Source of the DNA: a virus
DNA length: 64,000 nt
IMG/VR virus record: IMGVR_UViG_3300026078_000024
Location: 28,878 to 92,877 of that record
Reading direction: 5' to 3' (one strand)
In this document: positions 32,318-41,315 of the stretch, piece by piece
How the letters are laid out: the number at the start of each line of letters is the position of its first letter
Numbering within the stretch: position 1 is the first letter of the stretch
The notes under the pieces: model-generated
Seen by the model: the letters and a program-made list of their open reading frames with translations, nothing else
Databases searched by the model: none
Told to the model about the DNA's origin: nothing
Translations under genes and position numbers: made by a program

Positions 32318-32914
32318 ATGACGGCACCCGAACGATTCGAAGATCCCGAGCGGTTGGAACGGATCAGGCAGGCCGCACACCTGAAGGTGGTCGTCGGCAT
32401 GACCTGGGACGATGCGGCGCGCGCCACCGGCTTCAACTCCCCCCAGGCGTGTTCGGCGGCGGTGAAGGCGCACGTCAAGAACCTCGCCCGGGAGACGGAG
32501 AAGGAGTTGGAGGCCCTCGTCCAGCAGTCGGACATGCGGTACGACGCCATGCGGCGCCGGGCTCACGCGATCATGGTGGCCGACCATCCGTTGGTGCAGG
32601 GCGGAGAGATCGTGAGGGACGACCAGGGGCGGCCGTTGCGGGACGCCGGTCCACAACTCGCGGCGCTCAATGCCCTGTTGAGAATCGAGTCGCAGTGGTC
32701 CGATCTGCACGGGATCAACGCCTCCAAAAAGCTGGAGATCGCCCTCAACGTCCGGGCCGACGTGGAGTCGAATCTTGTGGCAGAGGCGGTTCTCGCGGCG
32801 GCTGAAGCCCTTGGCTTGGAACCCCAACAGCGCATGCTCGCCCTGGAAGCGGCAGCGGCGCGTCTCGACGCGGTGGACGGAGAGGTGATCTCGGATGAGC
32901 AGACCCCTGAGTGA
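32318..32914 (+). CDS. HTH protein, possible small terminase subunit
   Basis: 198 residues from ATG at 32318, 27 nt after folE. An N-terminal HTH (IRQAAHLKVVVGMTWDDAARATGFNSPQACSAAVK) is followed by a long helical region with dimer-like heptads and LRIESQWSDLHGIN. This resembles phage small terminase subunits (DNA-binding head plus coiled-coil oligomer domain). It is 8.7 kb upstream of the large terminase, which is unusual. Another DNA-binding role is equally possible. Confidence 0.45.
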   Translation: MTAPERFEDPERLERIRQAAHLKVVVGMTWDDAARATGFNSPQACSAAVKAHVKNLARETEKELEALVQQSDMRYDAMRRRAHAIMVADHPLVQGGEIVRDDQGRPLRDAGPQLAALNALLRIESQWSDLHGINASKKLEIALNVRADVESNLVAEAVLAAAEALGLEPQQRMLALEAAAARLDAVDGEVISDEQTPE

Positions 32915-33053
32915 AGACGATGCGGCGGCCCGGCGGAAAGACGAGAACGGTTCATGGGGCGTGATCGTCATGTGCGACACCGAACAGCAGCAGATCGAGC
33001 TGCTCCAGCGCATGATCGACGAAGGCCGGGTCGTCCGCGCCCTGATCAAATGA
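32895..33053 (+). CDS. Small protein, unknown
   Basis: 52 residues from ATG at 32895, overlapping the previous gene by 20 nt and the GNAT-like gene start by 4 nt. Charged N-terminus (SEDDAAARRKDENG), then VIVMCDTEQQQIELLQRM, which reads as strand plus helix. Not recognised. The double overlap supports translation. Confidence 0.5.
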   Translation: MSRPLSEDDAAARRKDENGSWGVIVMCDTEQQQIELLQRMIDEGRVVRALIK

Positions 33054-33580
33054 CCGGGTTCACGTGGCACCGGTCGACCGGCCATCCATTCGTCCCGTTG
33101 TGCATTCACAAGATCGACCGGTCCCTGTGGCCCATGTTCTCCCGCCACCACTACCTGAGCGCCGATATCAACTCCTCCGCACAGTGTTACGGCGGGTTCA
33201 TCGGGGAAGATCTCGTGGCGTTCATGGCGTACATCCATTTCCCCCATCCCAAGGTCCGGAACATCAAACGCGGGCATCGCACCGTCGTCCTCCCCGACTT
33301 CCAAGGGCTCGGGATCTCCGGGGTCATGGCGGAAACCATCGGCCAGATGCTGCACGATCAAGGCTTCCGTTACCGGCGCGTCATCGCCCACCCGGCAGTG
33401 ATCTCCTACTGCTCCCGGTCACCGCGTTGGAGGGAAACCACCAACACCTCTCGCAAGGTTCCTGACCGGCCGACCGGAGACAGGTGGAGTGTGGCGGGAG
33501 AACGGACCCCGGTGAAACGGATCATCGATCCCCGCGTCCTGTCCATGAGATCGTTCGAGTATGTGCCGGTGATCAGGTGA
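33050..33580 (+). CDS. GNAT-fold acyltransferase-like protein (Mom/COG2401-like)
   Basis: 176 residues from ATG at 33050 (ATGA). WPMFSRHHYLS (27-37) and VAFMAYIHFPHP (near 56-67) form the first strands. VVLPDFQGLGIS holds the acetyl-CoA loop pattern QxxGxG at 85-90 (GNAT motif A), and HPAVISYCSRSPRW is the late conserved block. The arrangement resembles the GNAT half of GNAT plus ABC-ATPase proteins (COG2401) and phage Mom-like proteins, which transfer groups to DNA bases. The ABC-ATPase gene follows with a 4-nt overlap. Substrate unknown. Confidence 0.7.
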   Translation: MTGFTWHRSTGHPFVPLCIHKIDRSLWPMFSRHHYLSADINSSAQCYGGFIGEDLVAFMAYIHFPHPKVRNIKRGHRTVVLPDFQGLGISGVMAETIGQMLHDQGFRYRRVIAHPAVISYCSRSPRWRETTNTSRKVPDRPTGDRWSVAGERTPVKRIIDPRVLSMRSFEYVPVIR

Positions 33581-34251
33581 AGAGGGACATCGAGGTCTTT
33601 ACGGAGATCAACGTCACGCCCCGGGTTCTCCAGGTGTCCGGCATGTTCGACGTCCCGGCGTCCGGCAGGGTCACCGCCCAGTGGAGTGTGGATCTTCCCA
33701 TCGAGGACCGTGAGTGGAATGTCGGTCTTATCGTCGGCCCGTCCGGTTCGGGCAAGTCGGTCATGGCGCGCACATTGTTCCCCGAGGCGACCCGTGCCGT
33801 TCATTCCTGGGACGACCGGGCCCTTGTCGACTGCTTCCCTCCCGGTATGGGGATCAAAGACGTGGTCGGCCTCCTCACCTCGGTGGGTCTCGGTTCTCCC
33901 CCGGCGTGGATACGCCCCTACCGGACCCTCTCCACCGGTGAGGCGTTCCGCGCCTCCGTCGCCCGTACATTGGCCCAGGCCGAGGGAGTGTGCGTGGTGG
34001 ACGAGTTCACGTCCACCGTGGACCGGCAGGTTGCGAAGATCGCCAGTCATGCGATTCAGAAGACAGTGCGGCGGCGCGGCCAGCAACTGATCGCCGTCAC
34101 CTGCCACTACGATGTGATCGACTGGCTTCAGCCGGATTGGATCTACGACACCGGAACGTCACACGCGGCACTCGGCGGAGAAGATCCGGCGGTCATTGAG
34201 AAGATCAACCCCACCGGCCCGTGCGTCCACCAGACAAGGATCTCCTCATGA
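33577..34251 (+). CDS. ABC-type ATPase partner of the GNAT-like protein
   Basis: 224 residues from GTG at 33577. Walker A is GPSGSGKS (54-61). The signature helix is LSTGEAFRAS, a variant of LSGGQ. Walker B is VCVVDEFTS and the H-loop is CHYDVIDW. No membrane partner gene is nearby and it lacks transport signatures, so it is a soluble ABC ATPase. In COG2401 proteins such an ATPase is fused to a GNAT domain; here the two are separate but coupled. It may gate or energise the modification reaction. Confidence 0.75.
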   Translation: MKRDIEVFTEINVTPRVLQVSGMFDVPASGRVTAQWSVDLPIEDREWNVGLIVGPSGSGKSVMARTLFPEATRAVHSWDDRALVDCFPPGMGIKDVVGLLTSVGLGSPPAWIRPYRTLSTGEAFRASVARTLAQAEGVCVVDEFTSTVDRQVAKIASHAIQKTVRRRGQQLIAVTCHYDVIDWLQPDWIYDTGTSHAALGGEDPAVIEKINPTGPCVHQTRISS

Positions 34252-34589
34252 GTCCGAGTGACTTCAACCCGATCGGGCCGGACGCGTTCGATCTCGGTCA
34301 TGATCATTGGGGCGCCTACTCCGCATGGGCACCGGACCGGGAACTGAATCCCCACCGTGCGCACCTGCCGGACGTGGAGAAGTGGGGGATCTTGATCTAC
34401 CACAAGAACCCGGCCGGTAAGTGGTGCGCCGGGTTCTGCACCTTCGCCGGAGACGTGCAACGGGAGGTGGCACCGACGGCGGTCACGTGGGACGTGATCA
34501 GTTGGGAACCGTTGACGATCTCTCCGTCCGTTCTCTGTTCGTGCGGTGATCATGGTTATGTGCGCGAAGGGGCATGGGTGCCTGCCTGA
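34248..34589 (+). CDS. Small actinophage protein with C-terminal Cys/His motif
   Basis: 113 residues from ATG at 34248 (ATGA overlap). LPDVEKWGILIYHKNPAGKWCAGFCTFAGD and TISPSVLCSCGDHGYVREGAWVPA look like small phage proteins of the DUF6527 type (PTxSPSxxC...CGDHGxxxxGxW). The family role is unknown. It is the last gene before a probable promoter and an unrelated endonuclease, so it may be the 3' end of the modification operon. Confidence 0.5.
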   Translation: MSPSDFNPIGPDAFDLGHDHWGAYSAWAPDRELNPHRAHLPDVEKWGILIYHKNPAGKWCAGFCTFAGDVQREVAPTAVTWDVISWEPLTISPSVLCSCGDHGYVREGAWVPA

Positions 34590-34605
34590 CATTACGGGGA
34601 TCACG

Positions 34606-34611
34606 TACCAT
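34606..34611 (+). promoter_or_regulatory. TACCAT promoter-like box, leaderless spacing
   Basis: TACCAT, six bases (TGATCC), then ATG at 34618, with no ribosome site between. The spacing equals that at 12073, 19675 and 45299. The -35 is not clear, so confidence is low without the pattern as a whole. Confidence 0.35.
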
Positions 34612-34617
34612 TGATCC

Positions 34618-35130
34618 ATGGATCAAAAGTGCTGCACCAAGTGCAAGACGATCAAGCCTCTCGATCAGTTCTACCGGCGCAAGCGTGCCAAGGACGGCCG
34701 GACATCAGAGTGCGCCGAATGCCGGAATGCTGCGGTGAAGCAGTGGAGGATCGACAACCCGGAGAGAGCCAAGAAGATCGAACACAACCGGGCGCGCGAT
34801 TACTCGAAAGAGATCTCAAGAACGAAGGCATACCGCGCGACCCCCGAAGGGAAGCGCCGGATGCGCGGGTACCGGTTGAAGGCCGAATACGGGATCAGCT
34901 TGGAGCAGTACGAAGATCTATTGGACGAACAAGGCGGGGTGTGCGCGATCTGCAAGCGTCCACCGTCCGGCGAGAATCACGCCAACACGTACCTGCATGT
35001 CGATCATGACCATGTGTCCGGCCATGTCCGAGGTCTTCTCTGCCACCCGTGCAATACCGCAATCGGTCTGCTCGGCGATGATCCGGAACGAATCCAGGCG
35101 GCGGCCAGTTACGTGCATCACAGATCGTAG
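34618..35130 (+). CDS. Endonuclease VII-type (HNH) nuclease
   Basis: 170 residues from ATG at 34618. A zinc head CCTKCKTIKPLDQFYRRK...CAECRN (5-39) precedes a basic linker. The Endonuclease VII core follows: YEDLLDEQGGVCAICKRPP, then HVDHDHVSGHVRGLLCHPCN with the HNH His/Asp pair and zinc Cys. It may resolve branched phage DNA, as in T4, or act as a homing nuclease. Followed by a strong terminator. Confidence 0.85.
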   Translation: MDQKCCTKCKTIKPLDQFYRRKRAKDGRTSECAECRNAAVKQWRIDNPERAKKIEHNRARDYSKEISRTKAYRATPEGKRRMRGYRLKAEYGISLEQYEDLLDEQGGVCAICKRPPSGENHANTYLHVDHDHVSGHVRGLLCHPCNTAIGLLGDDPERIQAAASYVHHRS

Positions 35131-35223
35131 GGGGCATGGGTCCCGGCGTAACCGGCCCGGCGTGCGGCCCCCGCTGCCGTCTCCCGCGCGTTCAACCCCC
35201 TCCCGGTCCACCCATACACACTT

Positions 35224-35260
35224 GTGCGCCCCGACCTCTCAGCGGGGCGCACAGCCTTTT
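35224..35260 (+). terminator. Rho-independent terminator
   Basis: 9-bp stem GTGCGCCCC/GGGGCGCAC with an 11-nt loop, followed by AGCCTTTT. It ends the plus-strand transcript that includes the endonuclease VII gene. Confidence 0.8.
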
Positions 35261-35308
35261 GGATCTAGTCAAATTTAGATGTATGGGGTAGGTACAGCAC
35301 CCGTAGAT

Positions 35309-35338
35309 CAAAAGAGAACCCCTCCGGAGAGGGGTTCT
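35309..35338 (-). terminator. Rho-independent terminator for small minus-strand ORF
   Basis: The minus strand reads AGAACCCCT, a 6-nt loop, AGGGGTTCT, then CTTTTG. It is 5 nt past the stop of the ORF ending at 35344, which supports that ORF being transcribed. Confidence 0.75.
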
Positions 35339-35343
35339 GATCT

Positions 35344-35451
35344 TCACTTCTTGATCTTCCGATTGACGATCGACTTCGCGTTCGGGGTCCTGCGCGCTAT
35401 CCGGGTGGCGGAGAAGAAGATTGCCGCTGCGACTCCGGGGGTCCTGTTCAT
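35344..35451 (-). CDS. 35-residue basic peptide inside inverted-repeat segment
   Basis: From ATG at 35451 with AGCAGGGA upstream. Sequence pattern: short hydrophobic stretch (VAAAIFFSA) then a basic tail (RIARRTPN...NRKIKK), pI very high. It is flanked by its own promoter-like and terminator sequences and enclosed by the 20-bp inverted repeats. Could be a DNA-binding or membrane-active peptide. Not recognised. Confidence 0.5.
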   Translation of the reverse strand: MNRTPGVAAAIFFSATRIARRTPNAKSIVNRKIKK

Positions 35452-35485
35452 GATCCCTGCTCTCTGTTGATTTGTCCATCTACTA

Positions 35486-35514
35486 GTAGTATGCGCCGAA
35501 TTGACCCGGTTCAA
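35486..35514 (-). promoter_or_regulatory. Candidate promoter TTGAAC-17-TACTAC
   Basis: On the minus strand TTGAAC (35514-35509), a 17-bp spacer, and TACTAC (35491-35486) lie 35 nt upstream of the small ORF start. It fits a vegetative sigma-type promoter. The region also contains the palindrome-like ACTAGT. Confidence 0.45.
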
Positions 35515-35592
35515 CCCGATTCGATGGTAAAATCTAAGAACTTTTAATGCTGTACCTACCCCATACACCTAACTGCGCTGGAGCAAGATCAG

Positions 35593-35665
35593 TCGGGTGG
35601 GTGAGACTCGAACTCACGATCTCTGGTTCCCGAAACCAGTGCCTTACCACCTTGGCCACCACCCG
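35593..35665 (-). tRNA. tRNA-Pro (anticodon CGG)
   Basis: Full cloverleaf on minus: acceptor CGGGTGG/CCACCCG (7 bp), D-stem GCC/GGC, anticodon stem CTGGT/ACCAG with loop TTCGGGA (anticodon CGG), 5-nt variable loop, and T-stem GTGAG/CTCAC with loop TTCGAGT. Discriminator A; no encoded CCA. C1-G72 with A73 is typical of tRNA-Pro. It reads CCG codons, which are very common in this genome. Confidence 0.93.
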
Positions 35666-35925
35666 TGAGCGGGAGAACCGGGCACGCGCCCCCGGCTGCG
35701 ATCGTTGACACCGCTCCCGCACGGCTGTCTGTGAAGCCTGCTGGTGCCAGCCGCAGCGGACCCAGGTGCATCGGAGGTGTGACGGCCTCCGCCAGGGGTC
35801 GGCCACGGGGGACGGGAAGACACCGAGTAACCCGTGATCACTGTCCCTTTGCCCGGCGCCCCTCGGACGTCACTCCTACTCACGCCGTATGCTGCTCACT
35901 GTATCGGACCGACCGAAGGATATGC

Positions 35926-36243
35926 ATGCGGGTTCCTGCCGAGTTGGTGATCGTCCAAGACACGGTCATTCTCCAGAAGTGCGCACTCTACAAAGATCAT
36001 TTCTGCGCCGTGGTCAACGCGCACCACATCTGCCCGAAGTCATGGTTCGAGGCGGCAGGGGTCCTGGTCGTCACCCCCATGATCACCCTGTGCCCGGTGT
36101 GCCACATGAACGTGCACGCGGCGATCGACGGGAAGATCAAGGGGCAGGATGTATCCATGATCCCGCCCCGTTGCCGGAGCCTCGCGGCACAGGCGTTCGA
36201 TCTGGCGACCATGAACAACCTCACCCCGGGACTGACGCTATGA
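35926..36243 (+). CDS. Short HNH-like protein
   Basis: 105 residues from ATG at 35926 behind GAAGGA. NAHHICPKSWFEAAGV and TLCPVCHMNVHAAID give paired His and a CxxC-His knuckle, as in compact HNH nucleases. It lies downstream of the tRNA and a 260-bp gap (35666-35925) in which I see only a short hairpin near 35776. Nuclease activity is likely but unproven. Confidence 0.65.
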   Translation: MRVPAELVIVQDTVILQKCALYKDHFCAVVNAHHICPKSWFEAAGVLVVTPMITLCPVCHMNVHAAIDGKIKGQDVSMIPPRCRSLAAQAFDLATMNNLTPGLTL

Positions 36244-36503
36244 CCACCCCTCCCGAACCCGACCCCAACTGGTCGTTCTCCCCGGACCACGACATACGGT
36301 GCCCCGAGTGCGACACCCACCTCCACGGCCTCAACTGGGTCCTGAACGACGACGAGACCGAGACGGTCGGCATGTCCCTCGTCCCGTGCGGCCATGAACT
36401 CCCCACGGTCCAATGGGAGTTGAAGTTCTCCGGCCGGGACACGGGGGAACGCCGGTACGGGCAGACGATCAGGATCCCGGCGTTCATCAGAAAGGTTCAA
36501 TGA
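36240..36503 (+). CDS. Small zinc-binding-like protein
   Basis: 87 residues from ATG at 36240 (ATGA overlap). RCPECDTHLHGL near residue 20 and VPCGHELP near 48 give three Cys and three His. The C-terminal half is strand-like. Function unknown. It precedes two papain-fold genes. Confidence 0.5.
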   Translation: MTTPPEPDPNWSFSPDHDIRCPECDTHLHGLNWVLNDDETETVGMSLVPCGHELPTVQWELKFSGRDTGERRYGQTIRIPAFIRKVQ

Positions 36504-37084
36504 CCATGGTTCATCTCGGACCGACGTCCACGACCAAGACCTACCGGCCGCGCGTCGGAGATATCGGCCTCGTCCGGATCTCCGGCGCGGGCGGCCGGAT
36601 CATCCGGAGCCTCCAATGGGCCGACGGCTGCGGGTACGAGGACTACGAGCACGCCCTAGGGGTGGTCGAGAACGATCCCGCCGGAGACACCGGACCGGTG
36701 ATCGTGGAGGCGGAACCCGGCGGGGCGGTGAAGGTCCCGTTGCATTACACCGGCGTCCGGTGGTTGGTCTGCCCGAACGAGTACCGCAGTGAGATGGTCC
36801 ACTTCCTCAATCTCTGCGCCGACCAGAAGATCCCCTACTCCTGGCTCGACTACGCGGCGATCGGCGCCCGCCGGTTCCACCTCCCCGGCGGGTTCCTCCA
36901 GAACTACATTCGGACGTCCCAGCACATGATGTGTTCACAGCTCGTCGATTGGTGCGCCAGCCAAGCGGGTTGGCACCTGTTCGACGACGGCCGGTGGGAG
37001 GGTTACGTCCCTCCGTGTGACCTCAACAAGTTGTGGCACAAGCACTACGACCTGCACAACGGCACCGCCTTCCAGGGAGCTTGA
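36500..37084 (+). CDS. Permuted NlpC/P60 (YiiX-like) papain-fold protein
   Basis: 194 residues from ATG at 36500. VGDIGLVRISG starts the barrel; the His comes first (DYEHALGVV, His51) and the Cys later (HMMCSQLVDWC, near 144). This H-then-C order is that of circularly permuted NlpC/P60 proteins. Those act as amidases, peptidases or acyltransferases. No signal peptide. It is followed directly by a second papain-like gene and, 2.6 kb later, the endolysin. Confidence 0.65.
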   Translation: MTMVHLGPTSTTKTYRPRVGDIGLVRISGAGGRIIRSLQWADGCGYEDYEHALGVVENDPAGDTGPVIVEAEPGGAVKVPLHYTGVRWLVCPNEYRSEMVHFLNLCADQKIPYSWLDYAAIGARRFHLPGGFLQNYIRTSQHMMCSQLVDWCASQAGWHLFDDGRWEGYVPPCDLNKLWHKHYDLHNGTAFQGA

Positions 37085-37086
37085 TC

Positions 37087-37920
37087 ATGACCGTCACCGT
37101 CCGCCGGTACGAGAACGTCACCGACCCGCGTCTCGGCCGACACGTCCGCCGGGACGACCGGGACTTCGCCTACTCCGTGGCACCCTTGCCGCGCCGGGCG
37201 TTGCATTCCGTCGACTGGACGCGCCGTGTCCCGATCTTCAATCAGGGCCAGGTGGGGTCGTGCACGTTCAACGCGGCGGCCGGGTGTCTCGCCACCGATT
37301 CCTCGGGCGGCCGTACCGGCGCGCAGGTCGCGCACGTCACCCATGCCGACACGTTCGGCGTGTTCCGCATGGGCGATTACCAGGTGCAGGAGAACCCGTT
37401 CGTTCTCTCCGGGTACTCCCTCACCACCAAGATCGACCCGTTCCCCGGCGACTACCCCACCGAGGACACAGGGTCGGACGGCCCGTCGGCAGCGTCGGCC
37501 TTGGTCCTTCTCGGTCTCGCCGACCATTACACCCATGCCTTCACGTTGGACGCGGTCCAGACGGCATTGCAGTACGGGCCGGTGATGTGGGGAACCGTCT
37601 GGCTCAATTCCATGTACGACCTCGACGCGCACGACTGCCTGGTCATCGACACGTCGTCCGGCGAGGCGGGCGGCCACGAAATGGAGATCTCCGGCTGGGA
37701 TTCCGACACCGGTCTCTACAAGATCCCGCAATCGTGGGGGGAGTCGTTCGGCGACCACGGATGGATCTATGTGAAGGAGCCTGATCTTGTGACTCTTCTC
37801 GGCATGCAGGGGGACATCACGCAACCGGTGTGGGCGACGGTTCCGAAGCCGGTTCCGGTGACGGCGCAGGCGTTCTACAACACGATCAAGGCGGACGCGA
37901 AGAAGGTGGGATTGAAGTGA
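37087..37920 (+). CDS. C1-type papain-like cysteine peptidase
   Basis: 277 residues from ATG at 37087 at a TTGATCATG junction. NQGQVGSC holds the oxyanion Gln53 and catalytic Cys59; GGHEMEISGWD gives the active-site His (near 197). PQSWGESFGDHGWIYV matches the N-S-W-G..G-Y block of papain enzymes, with Gln-Ser in place of Asn-Ser. No signal peptide is visible. Such peptidases are uncommon in phages and the target is unknown; virion or host protein processing is possible. Confidence 0.7.
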   Translation: MTVTVRRYENVTDPRLGRHVRRDDRDFAYSVAPLPRRALHSVDWTRRVPIFNQGQVGSCTFNAAAGCLATDSSGGRTGAQVAHVTHADTFGVFRMGDYQVQENPFVLSGYSLTTKIDPFPGDYPTEDTGSDGPSAASALVLLGLADHYTHAFTLDAVQTALQYGPVMWGTVWLNSMYDLDAHDCLVIDTSSGEAGGHEMEISGWDSDTGLYKIPQSWGESFGDHGWIYVKEPDLVTLLGMQGDITQPVWATVPKPVPVTAQAFYNTIKADAKKVGLK

Positions 37921-38249
37921 GCCCGGAGCCCAACTACACAGAAGATCCAGGTGATTTCGACTTCGGCTCCCTCGACAAACCCAAAACGGAGGTGCTCTCT
38001 TCTCGGGCCATGCCGGTCTCGGAGGCGGCCAAGGCGTTGCGGAACGCGGCATCCGGCCGGGCCGGAGACGCGCGGGTGTTCAAGATCAATGCCGAGGGGT
38101 CAGTGGAGACACGCGGGTATTCTCCGGACGAGGTCCGGCAACTCATGTCCGACTGGCGTGATCACATGTTCGACTTCGGCCGCCGCGCGCAGGCCCTCGC
38201 GGGCACCATGGACGAGATGCACGACCCGGGGACGGGGGGATACCAGTGA
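37917..38249 (+). CDS. Small acidic protein, unknown
   Basis: 110 residues from GTG at 37917 (GTGA overlap). The N-terminal third is acidic and probably disordered (PNYTEDPGDFDFGSLD), and the remainder is helical (SEAAKALRNAA, DEVRQLMSDWRDHMFDFGRRAQAL). Not recognised. Confidence 0.5.
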   Translation: MSPEPNYTEDPGDFDFGSLDKPKTEVLSSRAMPVSEAAKALRNAASGRAGDARVFKINAEGSVETRGYSPDEVRQLMSDWRDHMFDFGRRAQALAGTMDEMHDPGTGGYQ

Positions 38250-38935
38250 TCGGATTCCTGATCGGGTTCCTCGGTCATCTCGCCGTCTCTGCGATCATCG
38301 CCGGTCGCATGTACCGGCGTGAGTACGATCTCGTCTACGGATCACCGGCCCCGCAGATCTACGGCGGGAAGCACGGTCATGACGCGGCCCACCGGGCGGC
38401 CATGCGCGAGGCCATGCCGTGGTTCGCCTTCTGGCCGTTCTTCGGTCTCTGGGCAGGCATGGGGTGGCTGATCACCCTCGGACACCGGCAGTCGTGGGTC
38501 GAACGGGCCAACGAACTACGGAAGTTGGAAGAGGAGACGGGTCAACTCGCCACGCAGCAAGACCCGTTGGCGGGTCTCGACCGTACCGTGGGAGGGGGCA
38601 TGACCGTCACCCATGACCAAGATGCAGCCCGGCATCCCTGCCCGTGCGGGTACGTCACGGAGTGTGGGATGCATTGCGGGGACGGACACGAGACCGGTCG
38701 GTGCCCGGCGAACCACTTCCCCCCGTTCCCGGTCGCGCGTCTCGGCGATCATCCCGAGTTCGGTGATCTCTCCGGTGCGGAGATGGTGGACTACGTCATC
38801 CGGGCCCGGCATCCGGAGAAGCTCGTTCAGCATGTGAAGTGCGGGAAGATCCGGGAGTACGAGGTGGGCACGATGAAGGAGCCCGGCCGGAAGATGTTCA
38901 TCGACGACCGTGGCCACTGCTGGGAGGACGCATGA
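38246..38935 (+). CDS. Membrane protein with C-terminal Cys-rich domain
   Basis: 229 residues from GTG at 38246. Two spans: MIGFLIGFLGHLAVSAIIAG at the start and WFAFWPFFGLWAGMGWLITL near 60-80. After a charged linker there is a CPCGYVTECGMHCGDGHETGRC zinc-like cluster. An internal ATG near 38600 (MTVTHDQDAARH) could start a separate soluble product. Function unknown. Confidence 0.5.
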   Translation: MIGFLIGFLGHLAVSAIIAGRMYRREYDLVYGSPAPQIYGGKHGHDAAHRAAMREAMPWFAFWPFFGLWAGMGWLITLGHRQSWVERANELRKLEEETGQLATQQDPLAGLDRTVGGGMTVTHDQDAARHPCPCGYVTECGMHCGDGHETGRCPANHFPPFPVARLGDHPEFGDLSGAEMVDYVIRARHPEKLVQHVKCGKIREYEVGTMKEPGRKMFIDDRGHCWEDA

Positions 38936-39258
38936 CCAACTATGTAGATCTCGACGAGCTGAAGGACCGGGTGTATTTCGAGTCGGCCACGTTCGACCGG
39001 CGGTTCAAGTGGTCGGAGATCATGCCGGACCCGAAGGTCGCCCCGGTGATCGCCGGTGAGGGCGGAGAACCGGACCGGTGGGCCGACGGGTTCCGCCGGT
39101 TCCACCTCCTCGACTGCGCGCACCGGGACGTGGACCGTGACGGTGATCTCTGCACCCATTGCGGCCACGCCTTCGAGCACTCCCCGCATGCGGTGTGGGA
39201 GACGAAGGGCGCGAAGGCGGCAAAGAAGACGACGGCGCGGCGGAGGAAGACGAAGTGA
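38932..39258 (+). CDS. Small protein with CxxCGH motif
   Basis: 108 residues from ATG at 38932. Central LLDCAHRDVDRDGDLCTHCGHAFEH could bind zinc (residues near 60-85). The C-terminus is a Lys/Arg tail (KAAKKTTARRRKTK). Possible nucleic-acid binding; family not recognised. Confidence 0.5.
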   Translation: MTNYVDLDELKDRVYFESATFDRRFKWSEIMPDPKVAPVIAGEGGEPDRWADGFRRFHLLDCAHRDVDRDGDLCTHCGHAFEHSPHAVWETKGAKAAKKTTARRRKTK

Positions 39259-39412
39259 AGCCGAAGCAGAAGATCTTGGTTCCCATGGCGCCGGAGCGGC
39301 GTCTCGCGGTGTACGCCCGGCAGCGGGGCGTGGAGGAAGATCTCTCGCGTCTCACCCCGAGGCAGCGGCGCCGGTACCTCAAGAAGATCCCGTACTGGCA
39401 ACGGATCAAGAA

Positions 39413-39416
<4 letters not shown>
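39255..39416 (+). CDS. Small basic protein
   Basis: 53 residues from GTG at 39255 (GTGA overlap on both sides). Very rich in Arg and Lys (RQRGVEEDLSRLTPRQRRRYLKKIPYWQRIKK), probably helical. It could be a DNA- or RNA-binding peptide. Not recognised. Confidence 0.45.
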
Positions 39417-41041
<1,625 letters not shown>

Positions 41042-41237
41042 CACGACCGTGCCGATCATGCAGGGTAGGAGTCAACGCGTTGCCGACGGGTGACGCGGGG
41101 CGTGACGGAAGGGCCCTATGCAGAACGGGGCCCGAACGTGCGACCGGCGGAAGACAACCGCCGGGGTGGCTGGCCAACGGTGATCCACCCGGGCGGGACG
41201 GGAGTAGCGTCTCGGAATCTGTGTCCTCGCGGACTAA

Positions 41238-41315
41238 CGGTTGACCCGGGGTTGAGTGGCCTATACCCAAGGACTGCACCCCGGTGGAGGTGGAATCCTC
41301 CCACCCACACAACCG
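41238..41315 (+). ncRNA. Candidate structured RNA with three-way junction
   Basis: An outer helix CGGTTG/CAACCG (41238-41243 with 41310-41315) encloses two inner helices. They are CCGGGGT/ACCCCGG (41246-41252 with 41278-41284) and GGTGG-AGG/CCT-CCCACC (41283-41305, one bulge, TGGAAT loop). The inner helices share a GG, so they may compete. It resembles part of a tRNA but lacks a 7-nt T-loop and an anticodon arm. It may be an RNA element or a packaging signal. Confidence 0.35.

Larger units (their letters stand above)
35280..35567. repeat. 288-bp segment bounded by perfect 20-bp inverted repeats
   Basis: TGTATGGGGTAGGTACAGCA at 35280-35299 is exactly inverted at 35548-35567. Between the arms are a 35-residue minus-strand ORF, its promoter-like sequence and an intrinsic terminator. 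The segment is less GC-rich than its surroundings. No target-site duplication is seen and no transposase is present. It could be a small mobile cassette or a pair of operators around a regulatory gene. Confidence 0.7.

Noticed and set aside
33577-34251. ABC transporter ATPase
   Set aside because: No permease or binding protein gene is nearby and it is coupled to a GNAT-like gene, so a soluble ATPase is preferred.
41238-41315. Second tRNA upstream of the terminase
   Set aside because: The GGAGG/CCTCC hairpin has a 6-nt loop instead of the T-loop, and no anticodon arm exists; reported instead as an unclassified structured element.
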